Source of the DNA: Alphaproteobacteria bacterium | GTDB taxonomy: Bacteria > Pseudomonadota > Alphaproteobacteria > Caulobacterales > Hyphomonadaceae | Direction of reading: 5' to 3' | DNA: 64,000 bases | Assembly (NCBI GenBank): GCA_018830285.1 | Contig: JAHJSB010000003.1 | Span: 1 to 64,000, forward strand | Translations under genes and position numbers: made by a program | Notes under the pieces: generated by a model | Seen by the model: the letters and a program-made list of their open reading frames with translations, nothing else | The model's database searches: none | What the model was told of the DNA's origin: nothing | Shown: in pieces, positions 54,091 through 63,900 of the stretch | Numbering within the stretch: the first letter of the stretch is position 1 | Layout of the letters: each line of letters begins with the position of its first letter

Positions 54091-54585
54091 ATGAACTTGC
54101 GCCGCGACCTTCCCTCATCCACCGAAGCAGGCATGACCCTGACCGAAGTGCTGGTCGCTGTGTTCATCATGGCGCTCGCCGCAGGCATGGTCACAATGAC
54201 CATGCGTCCGAAAGCAGACCCTCTGGCCGAAGCCGCAACGCGTCTTGAACATGACGTCGCCTCGGCGCTCGACCTGGCGCTTGTCACCGGCGTGCCTCAG
54301 GGCTTGTCGATCACTGAAGACGGGTACCACCGCGTCAGCTGGCAGGACCAGGCCTGGTCGCCTGCTCCGGGCAGGGACGTTACCTTCCCGCACAACGTCA
54401 CATTCGATACGACCCGCACCCCCACGCGCCCAGAATCCGACGCCAATGTCATTGTACCGGATATCATCCTCGACACGACAGGCACCGCACAGGGCGCGCC
54501 CCTCACGCTCTTGCGCGATCGACAAACGATCACCCTGACCATCGCGCCTAGCGGGCAGGTCACGTGGGAGGCGCCAGATGCCTGA
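54091..54585 (+). CDS. gspH: Minor pseudopilin, GspH
   Basis: GspH is a minor pseudopilin. The prepilin site reads EAG-MTLTEVLVAVFIMALAAG, with methionine rather than phenylalanine at +1 and the conserved Glu at +5. The remainder (TRLEHDVASALDLALVTGVPQGLSI) fits the beta-rich GspH globular domain. Length 164 residues. It starts eight bases after gspG and overlaps gspI by eight bases. Confidence 0.88.
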   Translation: MNLRRDLPSSTEAGMTLTEVLVAVFIMALAAGMVTMTMRPKADPLAEAATRLEHDVASALDLALVTGVPQGLSITEDGYHRVSWQDQAWSPAPGRDVTFPHNVTFDTTRTPTRPESDANVIVPDIILDTTGTAQGAPLTLLRDRQTITLTIAPSGQVTWEAPDA

Positions 54586-54949
54586 CCACACATCGCAATC
54601 CGGTTTCACGCTTGTCGAAGTCCTCGCCGCATTGGGCGTCTTCTCGATTTCGGCCATCGGCCTGATCCACCTCAGCAGCGAGACCACTGTCGGCGCCAAG
54701 CAGGTCGACCTGCGGGCTCTTGCCGAAATCGAGGCGAGCAACCGCATGGCCGACGCCATGACACTGCCCCCGCCGCTGCCAACCGGCGTGATCGCAGGCG
54801 CCGCCACGCAGCGCGGTCGTACATTCGACTGGATCCGCACCGTGTCCCCGACGCAGGAAGAGGGCCTGTTCCTTGTTGATGTGACCGTGTCCATGCCGGA
54901 AGCCGGTCAGGTGCTCGCCCATATTCAGGCCTTGAGGACTGGCGAATGA
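54578..54949 (+). CDS. gspI: Minor pseudopilin, GspI
   Basis: GspI nucleates the pseudopilus tip with GspJ and GspK. The prepilin site is QSG-FTLVEVLAALGVFSISAIGL, with E+5. The body contains LAEIEASNRMADAMTLP and a short C-terminal strand. 123 residues is normal. It overlaps gspH and gspJ, as expected for translational coupling. Confidence 0.9.
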   Translation: MPDHTSQSGFTLVEVLAALGVFSISAIGLIHLSSETTVGAKQVDLRALAEIEASNRMADAMTLPPPLPTGVIAGAATQRGRTFDWIRTVSPTQEEGLFLVDVTVSMPEAGQVLAHIQALRTGE

Positions 54950-55551
54950 GACAGTCAGAGGCCGGATTTACGCTTATTGAGACACTTGTCGCCCTTGGCG
55001 TTACGGCGATGCTCGCGACGGCGGGAACGCTGATGATGCTGCAGACGCTACAGGCCAGCCGCGCCATTGATGCGCGCATGGCAGACGTCCGCACGCTCGA
55101 GGCGGCCAATGGCCTGCTGCGCGCCGATTTCAGTGAGATGACCGTACGCCCTTCAGCGGCACCAGACGACTTCACACCTGCCGTCGGCTTCTCTGGCCGC
55201 ACAGGCATCGAAACAGGCGACTTGATCAGCTTCGTCCGGTCCGGCTGGCGCGATCCGCGAGTCGGCGGCGACCGGAGCGATCTCCAGCGCGTGGCCATTC
55301 GACTCGAAGACGGGCAGCTGATCCGCAAGGCCTGGCTGAGGCCAGACCCGGTCCGCAACACGCCCGTCGTGGAACGGGTGCTTCTTGATGGCATATCCAA
55401 TCTGGAAATCCGCTACCGCCAAAAAGGTGTCTGGTTCGACGAATGGCCTGCCGATGCTAACGGGCGGCATCCGGACCTGGTGCAGCTTGACCTGAAATTC
55501 GCCGACGCGGACCAGTTGACACTTCAGTACATGGTGGGAGCTGCACCATGA
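54946..55551 (+). CDS. gspJ: Minor pseudopilin, GspJ
   Basis: GspJ is a tip pseudopilin. The prepilin site is EAG-FTLIETLVALGVTAMLATA, with E+5. The remainder has LEAANGLLRADFSEMTVRP, RVAIRLEDGQLIRKAWLRPD and FADADQLTLQYMVG, consistent with the GspJ beta-sheet domain. 201 residues. It overlaps both neighbours by four bases. Confidence 0.9.
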   Translation: MRQSEAGFTLIETLVALGVTAMLATAGTLMMLQTLQASRAIDARMADVRTLEAANGLLRADFSEMTVRPSAAPDDFTPAVGFSGRTGIETGDLISFVRSGWRDPRVGGDRSDLQRVAIRLEDGQLIRKAWLRPDPVRNTPVVERVLLDGISNLEIRYRQKGVWFDEWPADANGRHPDLVQLDLKFADADQLTLQYMVGAAP

Positions 55552-56513
55552 CACAGACATCCTCTCCCAGGGACCGCGGCGCCGCACTCCTGTCGATCCT
55601 GATGATCGTCGCCGTCATGTCTGTTGCCGCCCTGACAGCCCTTGATGCGCTCGGCCGCTCAATCAGCCTCGCACGCGTCTCGTCGCAACGCTCCCAGACC
55701 CTGTGGGCGGCGCGCTCGACGGAAGCAATTGGCGCTGTTGCGATTTCGCGCCTCCAAGACCTGGACGACAACACGCTCCGGCAGGCCCTGGAGACCGGGC
55801 AGGCGATCACGCTGCCATTTGAACGCGGCGTCATCCAGGCAACATTGTCCGACGATTCCAACTGTTTCAATCTCAACGCCATTACCGGCGCGGCCGACGA
55901 TACCAGCCATATCAGGTTTCAGGCCCTGCTCGAAGCACAGGGCCTGTTCCGGTCCGACGCCCGCGCGCTCGCCGAAAGCCTCGCTGACTGGATCGATACG
56001 AACACCAATCCACGCGCGTTCGGAGCGGAAGATGCGTACTATGGAACGCTAGAAACACCCTACCGCGCCGCAAATGCTCGACTGGTCAATCTGTCGGAAC
56101 TCCGCGCCATAAAAGGCTTCACGCCAGAAATCATCGAAACGATCCGGCCACTCGCATGCGTCCGGCCCTCGGCCTTCCAGTCTGCACTGAACATCGAGAC
56201 GCTGCGTGAAGCAGACGCGCCCCTGTTGATCGCGCTTTTCTCGGGTGAGCTCAGCTTGGAACAGGCGCAATCGGTCATCCGTGCACGTCCGCTCGCAGGT
56301 TGGCTGACGACCGACACTTTCCTGGGAGAAAACGAGATCCAGTCCATTGCCGTGGCCTCGCGCAACGATTCCATGATCGCGCTCAGGCCGACCAGCTTGC
56401 GTTTGACAGCGGATATCGTCTCTGGCCCGACACGGGAAACCCTGCAGCTGACCTATGCAATGGACGCGGGCGGCAAAGCCAACCTCATCCAGCGCATGAC
56501 GGGAGATTTCTGA
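55548..56513 (+). CDS. gspK: Minor pseudopilin, GspK
   Basis: GspK caps the pseudopilus. The 321-residue protein starts RG-AALLSILMIVAVMSVAAL after the short leader; unlike the others it has no glutamate at +5, as is usual for GspK. The helical domain includes SNCFNLNAITGA, FQALLEAQGL and ALAESLADWIDTN. The stop overlaps the gspL start (TGATG). Confidence 0.92.
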   Translation: MTQTSSPRDRGAALLSILMIVAVMSVAALTALDALGRSISLARVSSQRSQTLWAARSTEAIGAVAISRLQDLDDNTLRQALETGQAITLPFERGVIQATLSDDSNCFNLNAITGAADDTSHIRFQALLEAQGLFRSDARALAESLADWIDTNTNPRAFGAEDAYYGTLETPYRAANARLVNLSELRAIKGFTPEIIETIRPLACVRPSAFQSALNIETLREADAPLLIALFSGELSLEQAQSVIRARPLAGWLTTDTFLGENEIQSIAVASRNDSMIALRPTSLRLTADIVSGPTRETLQLTYAMDAGGKANLIQRMTGDF

Positions 56514-57667
56514 TGGCCCGGCGCCTCTATGCAATGCTTCCATCACCAGGAGAGCCAATCGAATTCGCCTTGGCGACCGAAAAGGGCGTCAGCCTGATGT
56601 CCGCCAGCTCGGTCGACATCGACTCAGGCGACGAGATCGTGATTTTCGTTCCGGCAACGGAGGTGGGTTGCTTCGACGTCCGTCTTCCCAGCCAGGGCGT
56701 TGCCGAATTGCGGCGGTCGGCGGCTTTCGCGCTCGAAGACGACCTCGCGGTCGCGGTCGAAGACGCGCATGTTGCCATCGGACAGCCGCTTCCCGGCGGG
56801 TCGCGCCCAGTTCACATCGTCGATCCGGCCTTGATGGAACAATGGGTATCGATCCTGAACGCCGCAGGCCTCAGGGCGGCCCGCCTTGTCGCTGACGCCT
56901 CGGTCCTGCCCGGCACGCCGGTCGCCGTCGATGCTGGTACCCACATCCTGTTCTCGGCCGGCGGTCGCAGGTTCGCGGCCGACGCTCAACTCCCCGACGA
57001 CGCGCTCAAGGCGTTCGCCAACACATCCGATACGCCTATCGCCGTGTCGGGACCAGCGCTCGCGCGGCGTCTCGGTGTCACCGAGGGGCAACCGTCGTCC
57101 CTCCCCCTTCTCGGCCAGCTTGCACAATGGGCAGAGAATGGGCCGCCATTGACAGACCTGCGACAGGGCCCGTTCGTTAGTCGGCGGCAAGCCGACATCC
57201 GGATCGGGGCCTGGCGCCCAGCGCTCATCCTTGCCGCCGCTGCGGCCGTCGCGTTCCTGTCCGTTATCGCCCTCGAAACACATGCCCTGTCGCGCCTCGC
57301 CGCCGCGCTCGACAGTCAGGCCCGCGCCACTTACGCAACGGCCTTCCCGGGCGCGCCCATACCTGCCAACCTTGCATCGGCCGTCCGGAACCAGGAAACG
57401 GCACCTGCCGCGAACCGGCTCCCTTTCCTTGAGGCGACAGCCCTGCTCTACGAAGCCGTACCGGCCGACAGCGGAATCGCGATTCAGAGCCTGCGATATG
57501 ATCGGGCCACCGGCCGCCTTCTTGCCAATATGGTCTATCCGAACTTTGGCAGCGATGCCGACCTGAAGAGCGCACTCGAAGCGAGCGGCATCGCCGTTTC
57601 ACTTGGCGATTCCCGCCAGCAGGACGGACAGGTCCTTGGCGACCTCACACTGGAGGCCGCGCGATGA
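56513..57667 (+). CDS. gspL: Type II secretion protein L, GspL
   Basis: GspL links GspE to GspM. The 384-residue protein has a cytosolic actin-like domain (residues about 1-230), a single hydrophobic helix near 240-260 (ALILAAAAAVAFLSVIALET), and a periplasmic ferredoxin-like tail. The ATG shares a base with the gspK stop. An open frame upstream reaches 56300 but overlaps gspK and is not family-like. Confidence 0.85.
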   Translation: MARRLYAMLPSPGEPIEFALATEKGVSLMSASSVDIDSGDEIVIFVPATEVGCFDVRLPSQGVAELRRSAAFALEDDLAVAVEDAHVAIGQPLPGGSRPVHIVDPALMEQWVSILNAAGLRAARLVADASVLPGTPVAVDAGTHILFSAGGRRFAADAQLPDDALKAFANTSDTPIAVSGPALARRLGVTEGQPSSLPLLGQLAQWAENGPPLTDLRQGPFVSRRQADIRIGAWRPALILAAAAAVAFLSVIALETHALSRLAAALDSQARATYATAFPGAPIPANLASAVRNQETAPAANRLPFLEATALLYEAVPADSGIAIQSLRYDRATGRLLANMVYPNFGSDADLKSALEASGIAVSLGDSRQQDGQVLGDLTLEAAR

Positions 57668-58143
57668 TCGACTTGTGGGACAAGCTCAGCCTGCGCGAAC
57701 GCGCACTTGTCGGGGCGGCCGCAGCATTGCTCGCGCTTGTCGTGCTGCTTCAATTCATTCTGTTTCCGCTTCTGGCCAATCGTTCCGCCGCGAGCCTCCG
57801 GGCTGAACAGGCGTCGCGCACGCTGGACCTCATGACCTCTCGCGGGCTCTCGCCAACGTCCGACGCGAGCGCATCCTCTGGTGTCACACTCGACGCCGAC
57901 GCCCGGCGACGCGCCATTCTCGATGCTGCCACGCGTCGCGGGCTCGCGATCGCGCGCGTCCAGGTCAGCGCCGACGGCGTGGTCACCGTCCAGGTCGACG
58001 ATACCAATGCCGAGAACGTCTTTGCCTGGTTGTTCGAACTGCGCAGCAGTACCGGGCTCGAAGCCAGCAAGGCGACAATCACCGAGGCAGGCTCAGGCCT
58101 TGTGCGCTCCAGCTTTGAATTCGGGGGCATGTCAGCCAGATGA
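57664..58143 (+). CDS. gspM: Type II secretion protein M, GspM
   Basis: GspM is a bitopic inner-membrane protein of the platform. The 159-residue protein has a short cytosolic start (IDLWDKLSLRERALVGAAAA), a hydrophobic segment to about residue 38, and a periplasmic domain with ARRRAILDAATRRGLAIARVQ and AWLFELRSSTGLEASKATI. Overlaps of four bases with gspL and gspN support operon status. Confidence 0.85.
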   Translation: MIDLWDKLSLRERALVGAAAALLALVVLLQFILFPLLANRSAASLRAEQASRTLDLMTSRGLSPTSDASASSGVTLDADARRRAILDAATRRGLAIARVQVSADGVVTVQVDDTNAENVFAWLFELRSSTGLEASKATITEAGSGLVRSSFEFGGMSAR

Positions 58144-58892
58144 TGCGTCTCACACTCATCCTTGCATTTGTTGCCGCGCTTGCGTTGGGTATCCTGTCCG
58201 GCGTGCCTCTGTCATACGTGATGCGCAACGCTGGCCTCGTCGATCAAGGCGTCAGCTGGCAACAGGCCCGCGGCACCATCTGGCACGGGCAGGTCACCGG
58301 CCTTGGCTATCGCGGGCAGTCTGTCGGCGCGCTCGACGTCACATCGTCACCACTTTCCCTACTCTCAGGTGCAATTGCATCCGACGTGAAATGGGTCGGT
58401 CAGCCCGGCCGGGCGCGCGGCAAGCTCAAGCTGTCCGGATCATCCGTGCACCTGTCCGAATTCGCCGCCGAACTCGACATTAGCCGACTGAGTGGCATTC
58501 ATCCTGAATTGCGCCGGATCGGCGGCGTGTTGAAACTTTCCAATGCCGCTGCCCGCATCGACAGCGCCGGCACGTGCAAGTCGGCTAGCGGTGCGGCCCA
58601 GCTTGATCTCGTCCGTCGGCTTGGCGTCCAGTATGGCCGCGACTGGCCTCTGCTCGCAGGCGCGCCGATCTGCAGTGACGGAAATATTGAACTGCCGCTT
58701 GCTGGCGACGGTCCCAATGGCGAACGTTTTGAAATCACATTGCGCGCGCGTCCCGACGGGCGCACCGGCATGGACGTTCATGTCGAACGCCTGGATCCTC
58801 AGGCAATCGCCGCCCTCGCCGCAATGGGCTTCACAAATACCGGAAATGGCTACACGCTGAGCCAGGAAGCGGCATTGGCCGAAGGTAACTGA
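58140..58892 (+). CDS. gspN: Type II secretion protein N, GspN
   Basis: GspN is an optional T2SS component of the inner membrane and periplasm. The 250-residue protein has an N-terminal hydrophobic segment (ILAFVAALALGILSGVPLSYVM) and a periplasmic body with VSWQQARGTIWHGQVTGLGYRGQ and repeated beta strands. It ends the twelve-gene gspC-N operon. No prepilin peptidase gene (gspO/pilD) lies in the window. Confidence 0.85.
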   Translation: MMRLTLILAFVAALALGILSGVPLSYVMRNAGLVDQGVSWQQARGTIWHGQVTGLGYRGQSVGALDVTSSPLSLLSGAIASDVKWVGQPGRARGKLKLSGSSVHLSEFAAELDISRLSGIHPELRRIGGVLKLSNAAARIDSAGTCKSASGAAQLDLVRRLGVQYGRDWPLLAGAPICSDGNIELPLAGDGPNGERFEITLRARPDGRTGMDVHVERLDPQAIAALAAMGFTNTGNGYTLSQEAALAEGN

Positions 58893-58894
58893 AT

Positions 58895-59383
58895 ATGCGT
58901 CATTCACATTCCATCTGTATCGCAACCGTGTTCGTGGCGATGGCCCTGCTGCCGGCTTGCGCCAGCAAACCCGCGCCGGCTCAAGCGGTCACGTCGGCAG
59001 CCAATGTGATTGCCAGGTCTGGCGAACTCCCGTCCCAGACACTTGCCCCGGGCGCCTGCGGCCTGTTCCTCTGGACGCAAGCAGAGCCTGTCCGTTTCGT
59101 CTTTTTTGCCGAAGCCGGATCGGACAAGGCGGTCATGAACATTGGGGGCACCGAATCCCCGCTCGAACTCACATCCGTCGGCGGGAGCCTGTTCGGCCAG
59201 TTCATGACGCAGACGACCTATCGTTCGCCCGACGGCAATGTTGGCCTGAGCTTCAAACCCGGAGAACTGCTCGACGGCGGCCAGCGGATCGAAGCCGGAC
59301 GGTTGTCGCTGGTGAGCAAGGATGGCTGGGAAACCATGATCCCGGTCCTGGGCCTCAGCGCCTGCCAGCCCGAACCGCGCTGA
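58895..59383 (+). CDS. Small lipoprotein of unknown function at the end of the T2SS operon
   Basis: This 162-residue protein has a lipoprotein signal (ALLPACAS, acylated Cys near residue 22) and a mostly beta-stranded body: APGACGLFLWTQAEPVRFVFF, DKAVMNIGGTESPLEL, and LLDGGQRIEAGRLSLVS. I do not recognise the family. It starts two bases after gspN, so it is very likely co-transcribed with the T2SS genes. A role such as pilotin or secretin assembly factor is possible but not shown. Confidence 0.7.
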   Translation: MRHSHSICIATVFVAMALLPACASKPAPAQAVTSAANVIARSGELPSQTLAPGACGLFLWTQAEPVRFVFFAEAGSDKAVMNIGGTESPLELTSVGGSLFGQFMTQTTYRSPDGNVGLSFKPGELLDGGQRIEAGRLSLVSKDGWETMIPVLGLSACQPEPR

Positions 59384-59707
59384 TCCATCGCCCCATCACC
59401 ATCAGTAACTTTGGCGGCATGAAACGCGTTTCGGGTTAGGCGTCGCCTGCCCGATCACGCGCGAGAATCTCAAAAACCGCTCGACGTCAAGCGCCGCTGC
59501 CCAAGGTTACGGCAGCGTTTCTACGATTCTGTATGCGCTCACAGCATCGATCGGTCGAAAATTCGCAAAACAACAAAACATTGTCGTTTATCGCGTATCC
59601 CTTATTGTTTTACAATATTTTTAGTGCTATCCGGACTCATCACGGCGCGGTGAGGCGCGCGTAAGCTCACGCCAGCGCCATCAAAGATTACAATAGGTGC
59701 TTGAACC
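59384..59707. other. 324-base gap before the RND efflux genes
   Basis: No gene was found. The sequence is notably A+T-rich at about 59560-59625, with possible -10 sites such as TACAAT. This gap probably holds the promoter of the efflux operon and ends the T2SS transcript. No clear stem-loop terminator or named operator was seen. Confidence 0.5.
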
Positions 59708-60958
59708 ATGACCTATGCTGAAACAGACCAGAAACCGCCATTCAGGCTTGGCCTTCTCATCAAACGAATTCTGTTCCTGGCCCTGCCCGTCTTCGTGCTC
59801 ATTGGCTCCGTCGGCGGCTTTGTCGCCATGGGTGCGCTGAAACCTGCGCCCGAAGAGAAGGCCGAGATTATCGAGGCCCTTCCCGTCCTCACGACTGTGG
59901 CGCGATCCGAACCTGTTTCGATCAAGGTGCACGGTCAGGGCGAAGTCAAAGCCCGCTCCGAAGTCATGCTCGCCTCCGAGATCAGCGGCCGGGTTACCTA
60001 TGTTTCCCCCAAATTCCTGGCGGGGGGACAGTTTGAACGTGGCGAAACCCTGGTCCGCCTCGAGTCCCGGGAATACGAGCTCGGCATCGTCCAGGCCGAA
60101 GCCGCCGTGGCGCAAGCGCATACGGCACTGCTCCAGGAAATCTCCGAAGGACAGATCGCCAGCCAGGGCGCTCAACAGCTTGGCCTGGACCAGGTGTCCG
60201 ATTTGACACTTCGCCACCCGCAACGCGCACAGGCAGAGGCCCAGCTCGCCTCCGCGCAGGCCCGCCTCGACGATACCCGGCTCCAACTCTCACGCACACG
60301 CATCGTCGCGCCATTTACGGGACGCGTGCGTGAGAAATCAGTCAATATCGGTGCCTATGTCTCACCCGGTGCCCGACTCGGCGAAATCTATGCGAGTGAC
60401 GTGGTCGATATCGCCGTCGCCCTGACAGATTCAGACCTCGCCAATCTCGGCCTCGGCATCGGCTTTTCCGAAACTCAGGACGTTCAAGGCCCACCCGTCA
60501 CCCTGTCGGCCATCGTCGCCGGTGAGTCGCACACGTGGTCCGGCCGCATCACGCGAACGGACAGTGGCTTCGATCCCGAAACCCGCGTGCTATTCGCCTA
60601 TGTCGAAGTCCAGGACCCCTACGGCAAAGGCGCCGACAATGGCACGCCCCTCGCCACCGGCCTCTTTGTCGATGCCGAGATCGACGGCCGCACGCTGGCA
60701 GACAGCGTCGTCCTTCCCCGCACAGCGCTGCGTGGCAAGGACAATGTCTATGTCGCCCGCGAGGATGACACACTCGATATCCGCCCGGTTGAGGTTGCTT
60801 TCTCCGAACGCGAACGACTCATTCTCACCTCAGGCATAAGCGCTGGCGAACGTGTGGTGACATCGCCTGTCCGCGCCGCTTCCGACGGCATGAAAATCAA
60901 ACCTGTCGACCGGCTCGAAACCGCTTTTGCGGCCGACGCCAGTGCGGCTGAAGACTAG
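59708..60958 (+). CDS. RND efflux periplasmic adaptor (membrane-fusion protein)
   Basis: This 416-residue adaptor links an RND pump to an outer-membrane channel. It has an N-terminal membrane segment (ILFLALPVFVLIGSVGGFVAMGAL), a lipoyl-like half (VLTTVARSEPVSIKVHGQGEV), a coiled hairpin (about 115-190), the second lipoyl half (LSRTRIVAPFTGRV), a barrel domain and a C-terminal membrane-proximal domain. It precedes the pump gene by 14 bases. The substrate cannot be inferred. Confidence 0.93.
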   Translation: MTYAETDQKPPFRLGLLIKRILFLALPVFVLIGSVGGFVAMGALKPAPEEKAEIIEALPVLTTVARSEPVSIKVHGQGEVKARSEVMLASEISGRVTYVSPKFLAGGQFERGETLVRLESREYELGIVQAEAAVAQAHTALLQEISEGQIASQGAQQLGLDQVSDLTLRHPQRAQAEAQLASAQARLDDTRLQLSRTRIVAPFTGRVREKSVNIGAYVSPGARLGEIYASDVVDIAVALTDSDLANLGLGIGFSETQDVQGPPVTLSAIVAGESHTWSGRITRTDSGFDPETRVLFAYVEVQDPYGKGADNGTPLATGLFVDAEIDGRTLADSVVLPRTALRGKDNVYVAREDDTLDIRPVEVAFSERERLILTSGISAGERVVTSPVRAASDGMKIKPVDRLETAFAADASAAED

Positions 60959-60972
60959 AAGGATCCGGGGGC

Positions 60973-63900
60973 ATGTCGGCAATCATCCGCTGGTGGGCAA
61001 GCAACAAGGTCGCAGCAAACCTGCTGATGATCGCGATCATCCTTGGAGGCATCGTTGCCTTCATCCGGATGGAGCGCGAACTCGAACCCTATGTTGAATT
61101 CCCGGGCGCCCAGATTTCCGTCGTCTGGCGCGGTGCCTCCCCGCAGGACATCGAGGAACAGATCACCGTCCGCATGGAAGAAGCCGTCAGCACGGTGGAA
61201 GGAATCAAGGAACTGCGCTCGGTCTCCAGTGAAGGGGTTGGTCGCCTCATCGTCATCGGCAACCAGGATCTCGACGAAGGCAAGTTCCTCCAGGACCTGA
61301 AACGCCAGATCGACGCCGTCAGCTCCTTTCCGGCCGCCGCTGAGCCACCCCAGCTGAACGTCTTCCGCAGCCGTGACGAGATCATCCGCCTCGCCGTCTC
61401 CGGCGACGACACGGTAAGCGAGCAGGACCTCAAGCATTTCGCCGAAGCCACCCGCCGTGAGATCGGCCTGCTCGGCCATGTCCCGTCCGTCGAACTCTTC
61501 GGCGTACGCAACGAGGAAATTTCCATCGAAGTCTCCGAAGAGGCGCTCCGCCGCTATGGTGTCAGCTTGTCTGACGTCGCCAATGCGGTCGCCGGCACAT
61601 CGGTCAACATCTCGGCCGGCAATGTCCGCAGCGATGGTGGCAATGTTCAGCTCCGCACCCGCTCGCAGGCCGATACGCAGGCCGAGTTCGAAAACATCAT
61701 CGTCAAGCAGATGCCGAATGGCGCCATTGTCCGCGTCTCTGACATGGCGAAAGTCATCGACGGTTTTGAAGAGGTCAACCTCCTCGCCACTGTCAACGGA
61801 AAGCGCACGATCCTGATTCAGGTCATGAGCGGTCCGCAGATGAACATCGTGAAGATGTCGAATAACGTGAATGCCTATTTCGATGAAGCCGCGAAAAACC
61901 TGCCGCCCGGCATCTCCATGACGATCTGGCAGGATTCCGCCGTCGACTATATGAGCCGCATCCGCCTCATCGGCACCAATTTCCTGTCCGGCCTCTTCCT
62001 GGTCCTCGTCACGCTGCTGCTCTTCCTGCGTCCCGCCATCGCCATCTGGGTCGCCATCGGCATCGGCACGGCCTTCGCAGGCGGTCTCGCGCTCCTGCCG
62101 ATGTCCGACGTCTCGTTCAACATGATCTCGACTTTCGCCTTCCTGCTTGTGATCGGCGTGATCGTCGACGACGCGATCATCGTAGGCGAAGCCATTCACT
62201 CGCGCACTGAAGACGGCGAGGAAGGCCTCGTCGCTGCAGTGAACGGCACGACCATGGTCATCAAGCCCGTTATTTTCGCGGTCTTCACGACGATGATCTT
62301 CTTCGCGCCATGGATGTACCTTTCCGGCGGCACCAGTGAATTCACACGCTCCATCTCGCTCGTCGTGATTTTTGCCCTCCTTTTCTCCCTGATCGAAGCC
62401 CTGCTGATCCTCCCGGCCCACCTTTCACACCTGAAAGCCGTCAATCCGGAAACCCGTATCGCCCGCTTCCAGGCATCCATCGCCGACAGCATCGTCTGGA
62501 TCGCCAGGCGCGCCTATCGCCCGCTCTTGCTCCGCGCACTGCGTCATCGCTACCTCACAGCATCCATTTTCATCGGCGGTATGATCCTGTCGGTTGGCCT
62601 TCTCACCAACGGCCTCGTGAAAACAGTCTTCTTTCCGGAGACTGAGTCTGACCAGATCGAAGTCTCCGTCGAAATGCCCGAAGGCACGCCCTATTCCCGC
62701 TCGCTCGAAGTGTTGGCCCAGATTCAGGCCGGCGAAAAGGCGCTGGAGGAAGAGGTCAACGCATCCACGAATGGCGAAGGCGAGCTGATCGAGAACTGGT
62801 ACACTCGTTCACGCGACAACAACATTCTTGCGCTCGTGAAACTGGTGCCGCCGGAAACCCGCACTCTCACAGCCAAGGAGACCGCCGAGCGCCTGCGCGT
62901 CCTGATCGGCGAAGTCCCGGACGCCGAGACGATTACGGTCAATTACAGGAACACCGACAATGATCCGCCGATCCAGTACATGCTGAACTCGACCGATCTC
63001 GACGCGCTCAACGCCGCGGCCGACGATCTGATGGTCAAGCTGCGCTCCTATGACGGCGTCTACAATGTCGTGAACGACGTGCAGAGCGCGACCGACGAAA
63101 TCCAGTTCGACCTGAAGCCCGGCGCCGAATCCCTCGGCATCACGACGGCAGATGTCGCCCGTCAGGTGCGCCAGGGATTCTATGGTGAGGAAGTCCAGCG
63201 CCTGCCCCGCGACGGCGAGGATGTCCGCGTCTTCGTGCGGTATCCACGCTCCGACAGGGAATCGCTCGACTTCCTGAACAATATTCGCGTCCGGACAGCC
63301 GATGGCCGTGAATTACCGCTCTATGCCGTCGCCGACATACGCTTCGAAAAAGGCATCTCCCAGATCAAGCGTCGCGAACGTCGCCGCGCCATCGTGGTCA
63401 GTGCCGAAGTCGTCGCCGAGCGCGTCACGGAAATCCGCGGCGACCTCAACGACAATTTCTTCGACGAATTCGACAAGGCGCATCCTCAGGTTCGGCGCGG
63501 CAGCATTGGCCGGGCCCAGGGCGAGGCAGAATTCATGGTCGAGATCATGACCTTCCTCCTGATTGCCATCGGCGTCGCCTACTTCCTCGTCGCCGTTGCG
63601 TTCAAATCCTATGCCGAACCGATCCTCATCCTTCTGGCCGCTATCCCGTTCTGCTTCACGGGCGCCATGGTCGGGCACCTCGTCATGGGATTCCCGCTCA
63701 GCATCCTGTCCTACATGGGCATCATGGCGGCGGCTGGCGTGGCCGTGAACGACAATCTCGTCCTGCTCGATTACGTTCACCAGCTCAGGGACAAGGGCAT
63801 GGACGGTGCGCGGGCCCTGATCGAAGCTGGCACTCGCCGCTTCCGGCCAATCCTGCTCACCTCGCTGACCACCTTTGTCGGCCTTCTCCCGCTGATGATG

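Noticed and set aside
60955-62421. Minus-strand 488-codon Asp/Glu-rich frame under the RND pump
   Set aside because: Reverse complement of conserved RND codons; such acidic shadows are common in high-G+C genes.
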